Assembly: GCA_031253985.1 (NCBI GenBank)
Contig: JAIRVH010000185.1
Location: 186,001 to 250,000 of the forward strand
Length of the DNA: 64,000 nucleotides
Direction: 5' to 3'
DNA from: Sphingobacterium sp.
GTDB taxonomy: Bacteria; Bacteroidota; Bacteroidia; Sphingobacteriales; Sphingobacteriaceae
Shown: one piece after another, positions 8,067 to 16,923 of the stretch
How the letters are laid out: every line of letters begins with the position of its first letter
Position numbering within the stretch: position 1 is the stretch's first letter
Made by a program: the position numbers and the translations under genes
The notes under the pieces: generated by a model
Databases searched by the model: none
Told to the model about the DNA's origin: nothing
What the model saw: the letters and a program-made list of their open reading frames with translations, nothing else

Positions 8067-9374
8067 ATGAAAAAAACATTTTTCTTTAAGGCAATTGCTA
8101 TAACAGTAAGTGCCTTATACCTATTTTCGTCCTGTAATAAAGAAGGAATTACAAAGGAAACAGAAGAACAGGTGGTGACTAAAATGGGAAAAAGTAAACA
8201 TCTTCTGAACGATACAATTATTCAGCTTGACTCTACAAAATTCCCAAAAAGAAAAACTGCTAAAACATTTGCCAAACAATTAAAAATCACTCAAAATGTT
8301 CCGTTCAGTGCTTATAATTGGGATGAATTTACAGCATTATATCAACTAAACAATATTCCGTTTTATATAAGAACCCTTAACACTTCATTAGGAAATACCA
8401 ATTTAACTACGAATGGACAAAGCCAAGAAATCACATTACAACCTTATAATGGAAATGTAGAACAACAGTTTTATTTTCAGTTTTTACCAGCATCCTCGGG
8501 AATACCTTTATTAATAAGATCTAAGAAAGAAGGAACACCGATAGGTGCAGGAAGTTATGCAAGTTCACCCAACAATTATGTTCTATTTACACATGGGGCA
8601 AGCAATAGCCTATATGGTGCATCATGGGATTTAAAGTTTAATAGCGACTCCTCAGCCTATTATATACAAAATCAAGACCTCTTAGGGCAAGGACCGGGAG
8701 GAGTTTGGGATATATATAACTATGTATTACAAGCATCTAACGGCAGTATACAGTTTAGCAGACTGAACTCATCTCTCACTCAACAATTCACGATTGTGCC
8801 AGTAGGTAAATATACAATAGGTGCAATAGACTTTGATTACGATAATGGAATTATTCAAAATGCGCAAGATGTTTCTTTAAGAACTAGTCAGGTCCCCAAT
8901 TATAGTTATGACACTCCCGATAATGCAACACTTACTCTACAACAATCGACATCTAACACAAGTTCTTTCAAAGAAAGTAGTGGTATAACAAGAACTTCAA
9001 GTGGGGGGGCGAATACCTCATTCTCAATTCCCGGTATATTTTCCATCGGCGGCTCTATTACTCTTGGTGAAAGTAATACTACTTCTAATGAATACTCTAC
9101 ATCGTCAACACATACAATTTCTTTTACTGAGACTTATAGTTTTCCTATTCCGCCACGCACAACATTAAAATATAACTGGATTGCAAAGAGATATAAAATG
9201 CTCATACCATATAGGGCAAAATGCGTTAGTGAAGATGGAACAACATTCTTTTATGTTAGTGGAATGTATGAAGGCGTTAGCGCATTAGAAACCATATTAG
9301 AAAGAGAGTTTATCAGTATGGATAATCCGGCAAACATCTTTAAAGCCCCAACATTAAGAAATACAAATAAATAA
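8067..9374 (+). CDS. lipoprotein resembling aerolysin/ETX-MTX2 beta-pore-forming toxins
   Basis: The 435-residue protein has a lipoprotein signal with Cys23 (LFSSCNKEG). Residues 75-245 are beta-rich with repeated aromatic/Gln stretches (PFYIRTL, QQFYFQFLP, LLIRSK, QQFTIVPVGKY), suggesting a trefoil-like lectin domain. From about 285 there is a long Ser/Thr-rich alternating stretch (TLTLQQSTSNTSSF, then SFSIPGIFSIGGSITLG, then STSSTHTISFTETYSF). It is closed by FPIPPRTTLKYNWIAKRYKMLIPY, the strand that in MTX2/ETX proteins follows the insertion hairpin. This pattern of Ser/Thr strands, a short apolar turn and a PP-basic strand is typical of aerolysin-like pore formers. In Bacteroidota, surface-anchored pore formers of the MACPF type kill related bacteria; a similar role here is inference. 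The gene is more A+T-rich than its neighbours, which hints at transfer. Confidence 0.55.
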   Translation: MKKTFFFKAIAITVSALYLFSSCNKEGITKETEEQVVTKMGKSKHLLNDTIIQLDSTKFPKRKTAKTFAKQLKITQNVPFSAYNWDEFTALYQLNNIPFYIRTLNTSLGNTNLTTNGQSQEITLQPYNGNVEQQFYFQFLPASSGIPLLIRSKKEGTPIGAGSYASSPNNYVLFTHGASNSLYGASWDLKFNSDSSAYYIQNQDLLGQGPGGVWDIYNYVLQASNGSIQFSRLNSSLTQQFTIVPVGKYTIGAIDFDYDNGIIQNAQDVSLRTSQVPNYSYDTPDNATLTLQQSTSNTSSFKESSGITRTSSGGANTSFSIPGIFSIGGSITLGESNTTSNEYSTSSTHTISFTETYSFPIPPRTTLKYNWIAKRYKMLIPYRAKCVSEDGTTFFYVSGMYEGVSALETILEREFISMDNPANIFKAPTLRNTNK

Positions 9375-9400
9375 ATTTAACTCAATATTGGTTGTAGGTA

Positions 9401-9430
9401 ATGGAGGTGCTCCCAAAGCACTTCCATTTT
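9401..9430 (+). terminator. hairpin terminator after the lipoprotein pair
   Basis: The arms 9401-9411 (ATGGAGGTGCT) and 9417-9427 (AGCACTTCCAT) pair over 11 bases with one G-U, around loop CCCAA, and are followed by TTTTG. It ends the plus-strand lipoprotein operon. Confidence 0.65.
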
Positions 9431-9564
9431 GTGTAAAAAATAAAGAATTTGTAAACCAACAATATGAGGTGTAACGCCGACTGTTTCTCGGTCTTATAGA
9501 TCCTACAGGAAAAATGCTTGGGAACATCATTTTTTGACTTTCTTATTTAGTTTTGATACCAGTT

Positions 9565-11130
9565 TTAGTAATATTTTTTCAAATCACTAATCGTTTCAAT
9601 ATGAAGTTCTTTGGCCTGAGACCGCCGCATCATTAGCGCATAAGCATTATTAAATCCTAAAGGTTTTAACCACTTGATGCCGTACAGCTTCTGAAATTCA
9701 TTGTTTACGTAATTATAGGTATCGGAAGGACTTTTGGATACGCTTCCTAAAATCTGCTGATTTGGTTTTAACAACACCAAAAGGCCTGTTCCGGTGTACT
9801 CTACATAGCAATCAATGGCATCGCTCATCAATGCATCAAAACATATTTTGGTCCCACCCAGCCCCGTCTTTGTATCTACTTTATAATCGGTATGGCCTTC
9901 GATCAGAATTTTGTATATCGCAGCCAAAATATATTGCTCTGCAAAAATTTTTGAACCTACCCTGATTGTACCAGCGCGCCCGGAACCAGATGGCTTATAA
10001 AGATTGTTGTGCAGTAGAAAGTCCTTTGCAATATGTTCTGGCGTCTGCTTCAAAAAATCTGCTCTATAATTGAGCTCGGTCATAACCGAATCATTGAACT
10101 TATCTGCCAGCAGGTTCATTGTCTCTTCCAGCTTGGGGAATTTCTGAAGTGTGGCCGTCTTGATGATCGGTGAAGCAAAATAAGGTGGGAAAATCTTCTT
10201 GTCATCTGCTAGCACAAACAGATCGTACGCCTTGATCCGCCCGTCAGTGGAATATCCGCTAATGAGATCAAGATCTTTTTCATAAGCGGCTTTATACATA
10301 ATAGCGTCGCTTACAACAAGTGGGTTGACCTGAAGGCCATAGATACCGCGAAGTCCCAGATCACCGTCCTGACGTCCCATAAACTCTGGTGTGAAACCTG
10401 CCTTGATGCGATTGTCATTGGACCTCATACCCATATAAAGCATACTTAAAATGCAAACAGCAGTGAATATGCCCAATATGATATAGGCCTGCCGACTTCT
10501 GATATGTACCAAGGAATATTGTATGAGTGCAATCCCTTTGTCCAAGAGGATTGCTAGTAATGCTGCTGGAATAGCGCCTGCCAAGATCATGTTGGAGTTG
10601 TTAAGGGATATACCGCCGAAAATAAATTCACCCAAGCCCCCGGCGGCAACAAATGATGCCAAGGTAGCTACACCAACATTGATCACTGCCGCTGTACGTA
10701 CGCCTGCGATAATCACTGGCATGGCAAGTGGGAGTTCTACTTTGAGAAGCAGTTGCCAATTGGTCATACCCATCGCTTTGGCTGCCTCCACGATACTGGA
10801 GCCAACTCCTGTAATGCCGGTAAAAGTATTTCGGATGATGGGTAAAAGTGCATAGATAAATAGTGCAACAATGGCGGGGATGGCTCCGATACCCAGCACC
10901 GGAATAAGAAAACCCAACAATGCAATACTTGGTACGGTTTGCAAAACACCTGCAAAACCTAAAATAATAGCAGCAAATTTTCTTTTCCTCGAGATCAGTA
11001 TCCCTAGTGGCACACCAATAAGAATGGCAAATACCAAAGATAAAAATGTAAGCCCAAGATGTTGGCCTATCTGGGTCAATAGCTTGTCCTGTTGTTCGAC
11101 AATAAATTGCCAGAGACTTTGCGCTTTCAT
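9565..11130 (-). CDS. ABC transporter permease fused to a circularly permuted substrate-binding domain, EgtU-like
   Basis: The 521-residue protein belongs to the glycine betaine/OpuC family of importers. Residues 1-215 form the permease with several membrane helices and the EAA loop (EAAKAMGMTNWQLLLKVELP, 115-134). A further helix near 215-235 precedes the external binding domain. That domain reads in swapped order. Residues 242-378 match the usual C-terminal half (AGFTPEFMGRQDGDLGL, YSTDGRIKAYDL, FFPPY-like IFPPYFASP, ELNYRAD). A Gly/Ser linker at 381-387 follows. Residues 388-521 then match the usual N-terminal half (IRVGSKIFAEQYIL, YVEYTGTG, WLKPLGFNNAYAL, ISDLKKY). It overlaps the ATPase gene by 4 bases in an operon with egtB and egtD. 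Uptake of ergothioneine, as for EgtU of Streptococcus and Helicobacter, is inferred from context; betaine or choline remain possible. Confidence 0.8.
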   Translation of the reverse strand: MKAQSLWQFIVEQQDKLLTQIGQHLGLTFLSLVFAILIGVPLGILISRKRKFAAIILGFAGVLQTVPSIALLGFLIPVLGIGAIPAIVALFIYALLPIIRNTFTGITGVGSSIVEAAKAMGMTNWQLLLKVELPLAMPVIIAGVRTAAVINVGVATLASFVAAGGLGEFIFGGISLNNSNMILAGAIPAALLAILLDKGIALIQYSLVHIRSRQAYIILGIFTAVCILSMLYMGMRSNDNRIKAGFTPEFMGRQDGDLGLRGIYGLQVNPLVVSDAIMYKAAYEKDLDLISGYSTDGRIKAYDLFVLADDKKIFPPYFASPIIKTATLQKFPKLEETMNLLADKFNDSVMTELNYRADFLKQTPEHIAKDFLLHNNLYKPSGSGRAGTIRVGSKIFAEQYILAAIYKILIEGHTDYKVDTKTGLGGTKICFDALMSDAIDCYVEYTGTGLLVLLKPNQQILGSVSKSPSDTYNYVNNEFQKLYGIKWLKPLGFNNAYALMMRRSQAKELHIETISDLKKYY

Positions 11131-12047
11131 ACCACTTGTTGTTTTCGGTAGTTGTTAAATGCCCCCACTAGCGTTTCATAGGCTTGCGCCGTATCTGTAT
11201 GCATACTCAGAACTTGGGTGGCATGCCATAAATCTGTGCTCAATGTAAATCCATAACGCGAGATAAAAGGATCGATAGCCGTAATCCCTTGTAGTTCTTT
11301 TAAGGTAGTCACTTTATACTCCAATAGTAAGCGATTTTCGGCGAAGAAATTGGCCACGAATTCACTCGCAGGTCTATATAACAGCTCTTTTGGCGTTCCA
11401 ATCTGCACTATTTTCCCCTTGTCCATTAAGCAGATCCGCTGCCCAAGTTCGAAAGCCTCCGGCACATCGTGCGTGACGAGGATGATCGTCTTACTGCGTA
11501 TCTCCTCCAAGGATCTGAACTCTGAGTGGATGTCTGCTTTGGTTATATTATCCAGCGCTCCGAACGGCTCGTCCATTAATAGAATAGGTGAATCGGCTAT
11601 CAGTGCCCTAGCAATGCCTACGCGCTGTTGTTGCCCTCCACTCAGTTCATGGGGATAACGTTGGAGGATCTCTTCGCCCAAGTTTAATTTGTGAAGTAGC
11701 TCCACAGTACGCATGCTTATTTTCTTTTTTTCCCATTTCAACAATTCTGGAACTACAGCAATATTGCGCGCAACGGTATAATGAGGAAAAAGACCGGCAT
11801 GCTGCATGACAAAACCAATTTGCCTACGTAAATCCTGGATCTCTCTTTCCCTGATATCTTTGCCAGCAATAAAGATCTGACCCCTCTCGGGTTCGATAAG
11901 CCTATTGATCATTTTTAGGGTTGTCGTCTTTCCACAACCGCTGGTCCCCAGCAGAACAAGAACTTCGCCTCGCTTGGCCTGAAGGGAAATCTGATCGACC
12001 GCAACCTTTCCATTAAAGAATTTTGAAATAGAAACGATATCTATCAT
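11127..12047 (-). CDS. ABC transporter ATP-binding protein, EgtV/OpuCA-like
   Basis: This 306-residue ATPase would drive the permease encoded next. It shows Walker A (LGTSGCGKTT), Q-loop region (FVMQHAGLFPHY), signature LSGGQQQRVGIARAL and Walker B (LLMDEPFGALD), followed by ILVTHDVPEA. The OpuCA/ProV-type helical tail after about residue 230 is short and does not show an obvious CBS pair. A longer frame reaches 12368, but its first 107 codons overlap egtB and read as noise. The ATG at 12047 begins MIDIVSISKFF and lies one base after the egtB stop, suggesting translational coupling. Its stop overlaps the permease start as ATGA. Confidence 0.88.
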   Translation of the reverse strand: MIDIVSISKFFNGKVAVDQISLQAKRGEVLVLLGTSGCGKTTTLKMINRLIEPERGQIFIAGKDIREREIQDLRRQIGFVMQHAGLFPHYTVARNIAVVPELLKWEKKKISMRTVELLHKLNLGEEILQRYPHELSGGQQQRVGIARALIADSPILLMDEPFGALDNITKADIHSEFRSLEEIRSKTIILVTHDVPEAFELGQRICLMDKGKIVQIGTPKELLYRPASEFVANFFAENRLLLEYKVTTLKELQGITAIDPFISRYGFTLSTDLWHATQVLSMHTDTAQAYETLVGAFNNYRKQQVV

Positions 12048-12048
12048 A

Positions 12049-13242
12049 TTATCTGGCGAGTCTAATACCTGTAAATTGCCACTGCAGTGCCGTCTGAAAA
12101 AAGTTTCGGTACGTTTTGCGGCTATGATCTTTAGGTGTTGCAATGGAGGCTCCACGCAAAACCATCTGGTTAACCATAAATTTTCCGTTATACTCACCCA
12201 CGGCGCCAGCTTCCTTTTTAAATCCGGGATAGGGTAAATATGCAGAATTGGTCCACTCCCACCGCTGTCCCCAATTGAGATGGTCTGCCGCAACTTCCCA
12301 CTCTGCCTCTGTCGGAAGCCGCATTCCCCTCCAGGCTGCAAATGCGGAAGCTTCATAAAAGTTGACATGGCAAACTGCCTCCTCGAGGTCTATTTCCCTC
12401 AACCCCGCCAAGGTATAATTCATCCATTGTCCATCCATCAAATGCCAATATAAAGGAGCGTGAGCCTGATGCTGTTTTACCCAATCCCAACCTTCGGCAT
12501 GCCAATACCTGAAATCAGCGTATCCACCAGCTTCCATGAAAGCCATATATTCCTTATTTGTTACCACATCACCCGCAATTTCAAAGTCATTCAGATAGAC
12601 CTTATGTCTTCCTTTCTCATTGTCAAAACAGAAACCTGAACCTTCATATCCGATTTCATAAATCCCAGCATCAAATCGGACATACGTCGATTCGGCAGCA
12701 GCGTAACTAATAGCGGCTTTTGTACTGCCGTATGCGGGAAAGAGTGGATTGTGCCCCAGTATATATTTGATATCTGTAAGCAGCAACTCTTGATGTTGCT
12801 GCTCGTGATTTAATCCTAGAACAAAGATGTCAAGTAGATCATTTGTCAAAAACCCACCATCCAAAAATTCAATCATGTACTTGTCCACACATTTGCGGTA
12901 TCTATAGATGTCTGCCACGGACGGTCTGCTCAGATTTCCTCGATCTGTACGAATCACCCGAGCTCCTATTGTTTCATAGTAACTATTAAACACAAAATTG
13001 TATTCAGCGTCGAATGGCTGATAGTTTGGCAGATACGGAAGTAAAATAAATGTTTCGAAAAACCAGGTGGTATGTCCAAGATGCCATTTCGGAGGACTAA
13101 CCTCTCCGATGGGCTGAACCACATAATCCTCGGTTTCCAACGGTTGGCAGATTTCTTCAGAATAAGCCCGTATGGCGAGATAGCTATCGATCCATTTTTG
13201 CTTTTCGGACATTTCGATAAGCGCATTTTGTATATTTTTCAT
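12049..13242 (-). CDS. egtB: ergothioneine biosynthesis sulfoxide synthase EgtB-like
   Basis: This iron enzyme uses O2 to join a cysteine-type thiol to hercynine, the C-S bond-forming step of ergothioneine biosynthesis. The 397 residues show an N-terminal DinB-like bundle and a C-terminal formylglycine-generating-enzyme-like domain. The metal ligands are visible as KWHLGHTTWFFE near residue 55 and NHEQQHQELLL (HxxxHxE) near 150. The second domain contains VVTNKEYMAFMEAGGY, MRLPTEAEWE, and ends QFTGIRLAR, as EgtB proteins do. No glutamate-cysteine ligase-like egtA or amidase egtC is nearby, so it may use free cysteine. It lies 9 bases after egtD and one base before the ATPase gene. OvoA or selenoneine synthase are related alternatives, but the senB/senC partners are absent. 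Confidence 0.85.
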   Translation of the reverse strand: MKNIQNALIEMSEKQKWIDSYLAIRAYSEEICQPLETEDYVVQPIGEVSPPKWHLGHTTWFFETFILLPYLPNYQPFDAEYNFVFNSYYETIGARVIRTDRGNLSRPSVADIYRYRKCVDKYMIEFLDGGFLTNDLLDIFVLGLNHEQQHQELLLTDIKYILGHNPLFPAYGSTKAAISYAAAESTYVRFDAGIYEIGYEGSGFCFDNEKGRHKVYLNDFEIAGDVVTNKEYMAFMEAGGYADFRYWHAEGWDWVKQHQAHAPLYWHLMDGQWMNYTLAGLREIDLEEAVCHVNFYEASAFAAWRGMRLPTEAEWEVAADHLNWGQRWEWTNSAYLPYPGFKKEAGAVGEYNGKFMVNQMVLRGASIATPKDHSRKTYRNFFQTALQWQFTGIRLAR

Positions 13243-13251
13243 AAATAAAAC

Positions 13252-14256
13252 TTATTGGGACAGCCTCCATACCGAATCAACAAACCATCCTTTGCTGTCT
13301 TCAACATTTGCAATCAGCTGAAATCCTGCCAAAGAGGCCAAACGCTGTATTTCCTCTGGAGCATACTTCTGAGAAATTTCCATGTCGATCAATTCATTTT
13401 CCTTAAAAAATATGGACTCGCCCTTGATATGGACATGTTGATTGGTTAAACTGACCAAAAAACTGCGGCAGGCTCCGGAAACTGGATCGTATGATTGGTA
13501 ATGCTGAAAATATTGGGTATCGAAATCAGCTTCAAGTTCCCGGTTGATGCGATTCAGTAAATTGATGTTGAAAGCCGACGTGATCCCGGTTTTATCGTTG
13601 TAGGCAGAAAGAACGGTGTGTGGATTTTTTTTCAGATCAAAGCCGATTATAATAATATCACCGGGGCTTAGTTTACGGCGTATTTCGGCGCAAAAAAGTT
13701 GGGCTTCGTCCATATCCATATTGCCGATATTACCGCCTAAAAACAAAACTACTTTTCGCCGTTTGGAAATTTTCATCGCCTGATCTAGCATTTCAAAGTA
13801 TTCCCCCTCTAGCGGTACGATGTCTAAAGTTGGGATTTTACGATGTAATTTTTCGCCTAATACCGCAAGAATATGGCCCGATATGTCGATAGGCATGTAG
13901 GAGTACGTGTTATGATGTGCACTGAGATGGGTTAATAGATGACTTGATTTAAGGGCATCACCTGCGCCCAGTTCTATCAGGTCGAAGTCGGATTCGTCAG
14001 CTGCGATGAAATCCGCTAACTCTGCCGTTTTTGTGCGGAAGATTTCAAGCTCGCAGTTGGTTAGGTAATATTCGGGCATCTGCATGATATCCTGAAAAAG
14101 TCGATCGCCAATGGGATCATAAAAATACTTTGAATATAATTTCTTCGGATAAGTATTTAAACCTTCTACCACGTCCTTGTGAAAAACTCCTTCATACTTT
14201 TCGATCTCAGGTGCAGCACTCTGTACTGCAAGAACATTATTTAATTGTAAACTCAT
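13252..14256 (-). CDS. egtD: L-histidine N-alpha-methyltransferase (hercynine synthase)
   Basis: This SAM-dependent enzyme trimethylates the alpha-amino group of histidine to hercynine, the substrate of EgtB. The 334 residues follow the EgtD family through their length: YSKYFYDPIGDRLFQDIM near 40, the SAM-binding DLIELGAGDALKSSHLL near 92, VVLFLGGNIGNMD near 165, IIIGFDLKKNPHTV near 203, AFNINLLNRINRELEADFD near 232, and LIDMEISQKYAPEEI near 290. The last carries the E-x-S pair that contacts the histidine substrate in known EgtD. It is the first gene of the egtD-egtB-transporter operon; its promoter should lie in the 211 bases upstream. Confidence 0.88.
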   Translation of the reverse strand: MSLQLNNVLAVQSAAPEIEKYEGVFHKDVVEGLNTYPKKLYSKYFYDPIGDRLFQDIMQMPEYYLTNCELEIFRTKTAELADFIAADESDFDLIELGAGDALKSSHLLTHLSAHHNTYSYMPIDISGHILAVLGEKLHRKIPTLDIVPLEGEYFEMLDQAMKISKRRKVVLFLGGNIGNMDMDEAQLFCAEIRRKLSPGDIIIIGFDLKKNPHTVLSAYNDKTGITSAFNINLLNRINRELEADFDTQYFQHYQSYDPVSGACRSFLVSLTNQHVHIKGESIFFKENELIDMEISQKYAPEEIQRLASLAGFQLIANVEDSKGWFVDSVWRLSQ

Positions 14257-14467
14257 AACTCTATGGTATTTGCGGTCTTTTGTTACAGGAATATAACAGG
14301 CAAAATGAGCGAATAGTTTCGGAATAATTCAATCTGTGAGAATGGGCCGAAACAGTAAATGGCCTGTCTGGACTAAGGTGGCGGCGCTGTGCTGATTTTA
14401 CTATTGAATTTATCGATCCGGGCGAAATTAAGATCATAAACACAAGTGGAATAGAGCTATTTTTTGC

Positions 14468-15619
14468 TTACCTTCGCTCGGTAAACATCGCTAGCAAATT
14501 ATCAAGTCCGTCTTCAGCGTGTAATATTTCCGTATTTTCCAATGTGTCTTTTGTTATTACTGCCGCTCTTGCCTGCATTTGTTTTTCATACTGTGAAATT
14601 GCTGTCTGAATATCCGGGAAATGGTCGCTGGTCAGATTTTCGGCCAGTTCAAATGCGTCCTGCATCGCCTGGTTTACACCCTCACCAGCATATGGCGGTA
14701 TGCGATGCGCGGCATCACCAAGCATGGTCAAGTTGGGTAATGTGGTCCAAGTCTGGTCCAATGGAAAATGATATTGCGGGCGTGGCATAAACCAAAGATC
14801 ATTACTTGCAAAAAGTTCTTGCCATTGTACGCTCCAGGATGCGAACGCAACTTTAAACCAATCAAAAACCTGTTGTTTGTTATTGAAGTCAATTCGGCTT
14901 TGCTTCACCCAATTTTCGGAAACTTTACAACCGGTATAAAACGATAAACTGCCCTCTCCTTTTGCACTTAAGATAATGGATTGTGCGTTTCCAAGCGCAA
15001 AGACTTTTCCACCTTTTGTGATGTCCCAAAGTTTCGGTGCGTTTTTCTCGGCATCGTAGATATTTCCTTCAACAATCGTAACGCCAGAATAAATCGGCTT
15101 AATATCGGTGAGATAAGGGCGGATTTTTGAGTTTGCACCATCGGCTGCCACGACAAGGTCAGCGTAAAAAGATTTTCCGTTTTTGAAATGCAGAAGCCAG
15201 CCATGATCCTGTTTTTCCATTGAAACAAACTGACTGTCCCAGATAATGGTACCTTCATGCAATGCATTTATTAAAATATCACGCAGAGGGGCACGATCAA
15301 TTTCAGGACGAGCTTCCTGATTCTTCTGTTGAAGCTCATGCTCATCCATTTTGATAATGGCCTGCTCGTCCAATACCCTTAAACGGCCCGCGTCAGGTCG
15401 AAACCTGGCTTTAAATTCGTTCATCAAATTTGCTCTTCGAAGAGCTTCCAAACCACTTTCTTCGTGCAGGTCCAGTGTGGCTCCCTGCTGGCGAACGTCT
15501 TTATTGCCATCACGTTCATATACGGTTACATTTGCGCCTTTTAATTGTAAGAGATTGGCTAATGTAAGCCCTCCAGGACCACCACCAATGACTGCAACTT
15601 TTTTGTCTTGTAATTTCAT
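14468..15619 (-). CDS. FAD-dependent monooxygenase, TetX family
   Basis: This 383-residue flavoprotein has the length and motif order of Tet(X), which hydroxylates and inactivates tetracyclines. It shows the N-terminal FAD fold VAVIGGGPGGLTLANLL, then VYERD, GATLDLHEESGLEAL, EIDRAPLRDILINAL, ADLVVAADGANSKIR, and the second FAD motif MLGDAAHRIPPYAGEGVNQAM. The start at 15619 (MKLQDKKVAVIG) places the Rossmann strand correctly; a frame to 15694 adds an unlikely N-terminus. Many members of this family act on other aromatic compounds, so tetracycline resistance is not shown. An AraC-family regulator gene lies 34 bases upstream on the same strand and probably controls it. Confidence 0.8.
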   Translation of the reverse strand: MKLQDKKVAVIGGGPGGLTLANLLQLKGANVTVYERDGNKDVRQQGATLDLHEESGLEALRRANLMNEFKARFRPDAGRLRVLDEQAIIKMDEHELQQKNQEARPEIDRAPLRDILINALHEGTIIWDSQFVSMEKQDHGWLLHFKNGKSFYADLVVAADGANSKIRPYLTDIKPIYSGVTIVEGNIYDAEKNAPKLWDITKGGKVFALGNAQSIILSAKGEGSLSFYTGCKVSENWVKQSRIDFNNKQQVFDWFKVAFASWSVQWQELFASNDLWFMPRPQYHFPLDQTWTTLPNLTMLGDAAHRIPPYAGEGVNQAMQDAFELAENLTSDHFPDIQTAISQYEKQMQARAAVITKDTLENTEILHAEDGLDNLLAMFTERR

Positions 15620-15653
15620 ATCCAGTACAATTTTATTTTTTGACTGAACAAAA

Positions 15654-16409
15654 TTACGGGGTGCTGAGCGTTGAAAATTGTATAAAACGCTCATTTTGGT
15701 TCTTCAAGAGTTCTTTAGGTGAAACACCTGCAAGTTTCTTAACTTCTTTAATAAAGTGGGATTGATCGGCAAAGTTTTGTTGCGGAAACAATTTGCCTTC
15801 TTTGATGTGCTGGAAGGAAGCACGGAAGCGGATAATATTGCAATATGCTTTTGCCGTAAGTCCGAACTGCTGATCGAAATAACGGTTGATCTGTTGCCGA
15901 CTCCAACACGATTGTGCGGCAAGTTCTTTGATTGTAATCACCCCATTTGATGCATAAATGAGGTCGAAAAGTGTTCGTTTCCTGTTGTCAACTTCAAGCG
16001 GCAAAAGCGACTGTATTTTTTCTGTCGCTTTCGCACAGAATAAATCAAAGTCATTCAGGTCGTCGGCACCAAAGTTCCAAAAATTAGGAGGCAAGAGCGT
16101 TGCCCTGTCAACCAAGTTGGCGATGCTGGTCTGAAAAACAGATTGGATTGCAAGCGGGTTAAAACTTATGGCGTATGTCTGTCGCAATGGTGCAATGGTC
16201 GCACGCCCCGGCTGCGTTTGGATGCCCAAAAGAGTCATATGGAAAGGCTCTGTTGCAGATTGCGTGAAAAATAGATCAACTCTTCCGTCTGGCAGTACAA
16301 CAACCTCTCTATCACAATCCGATTGGTTTTGTAAAAGCCAAAAGCTTTCAACAAAATCCGCTAACGGCTCGTCCGGTTTTATTGCCTGATATTTTAATTC
16401 ATTTTCCAT
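15654..16409 (-). CDS. AraC-family transcriptional regulator
   Basis: The 251-residue protein begins MENELKYQAIKPDEPLADFVESFW, a sensor domain found in many Bacteroidota AraC proteins (the DUF6597 type, ending near FWNFG). The C-terminal 100 residues hold two helix-turn-helix units: VITIKELAAQSCWSRQQINRYFDQQFG and NFADQSHFIKEVKKLAGVSPKELL. A frame to 16445 exists, but the ATG at 16409 fits the family start. It sits directly upstream of the TetX-like gene on the same strand and is its likely activator. Confidence 0.85.
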   Translation of the reverse strand: MENELKYQAIKPDEPLADFVESFWLLQNQSDCDREVVVLPDGRVDLFFTQSATEPFHMTLLGIQTQPGRATIAPLRQTYAISFNPLAIQSVFQTSIANLVDRATLLPPNFWNFGADDLNDFDLFCAKATEKIQSLLPLEVDNRKRTLFDLIYASNGVITIKELAAQSCWSRQQINRYFDQQFGLTAKAYCNIIRFRASFQHIKEGKLFPQQNFADQSHFIKEVKKLAGVSPKELLKNQNERFIQFSTLSTP

Positions 16410-16548
16410 TGTTTTAGTGAGTTTGTGCGCAATAGCCTTCCCCACAATCCCTTACGGCGCACCCGATGAAAAACCCCACACCTCCAATCAAAATTACGGA
16501 TTATTGTATAGCCACCTATGAAATAGATTAAATACCAAACCTATTCAC

Positions 16549-16923
16549 CTATTCGGATGACAATAGCGACGATCCGTGTTTTTCAATGACAAATGCTTTA
16601 AGCTCTGCCATTTTCCCATCTTCAAATCGCCAAATGTCGCAATAATCGAAATGCTCATATTTTCCGGCCTTATTTCTCAACCGGATTTCTCCAGTCACCA
16701 TAACCGAATCGCCTTCTTCAATAGATTTTTCCACATTAAAAACTGGTGGTTCCTGATAGAACTCTTTCATATAAGCTCGGACTTCTTCTCTCCCATGGAG
16801 GATACGGTCGCCTACAAAGACCCATTTCGTGTCTGCAGTACAAAAAGCTAAGAAGCTTTCATAGTCTCCTTTTGCAATAAATTCATTGGCACTTTGCAAT
16901 ATTCTTATATTTTTCATTTTCAT
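16549..16923 (-). CDS. SnoaL/NTF2-like protein
   Basis: This 124-residue protein has the small alpha+beta barrel pattern of SnoaL-like proteins: an N-terminal helix (ILQSANEFIAKGDYESFLAFC), TADTKWVFVG, LHGREEVRAYMKEFY, then strands SVMVTGEIRLR and YCDIWRFEDGKMAELKAFV. Such proteins are ketosteroid-isomerase-like enzymes or binding proteins; the substrate is not predictable. ATGs at 16923 and 16917 are both possible. A gene tail that stops at 16924 abuts this start, so the gene was probably the second of an operon whose first gene is now incomplete. Confidence 0.75.
   Translation of the reverse strand: MKMKNIRILQSANEFIAKGDYESFLAFCTADTKWVFVGDRILHGREEVRAYMKEFYQEPPVFNVEKSIEEGDSVMVTGEIRLRNKAGKYEHFDYCDIWRFEDGKMAELKAFVIEKHGSSLLSSE

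Noticed and set aside
12048..12368. N-terminal extension of the ATPase frame
   Set aside because: It overlaps egtB in another frame and reads as noise; the ATG at 12047 starts the conserved ATPase fold.
14261..14443. ORF upstream of egtD and a possible riboswitch there
   Set aside because: The translation looks random, and I could not find conserved riboswitch elements (SAM, cobalamin) or a terminator-antiterminator pair.
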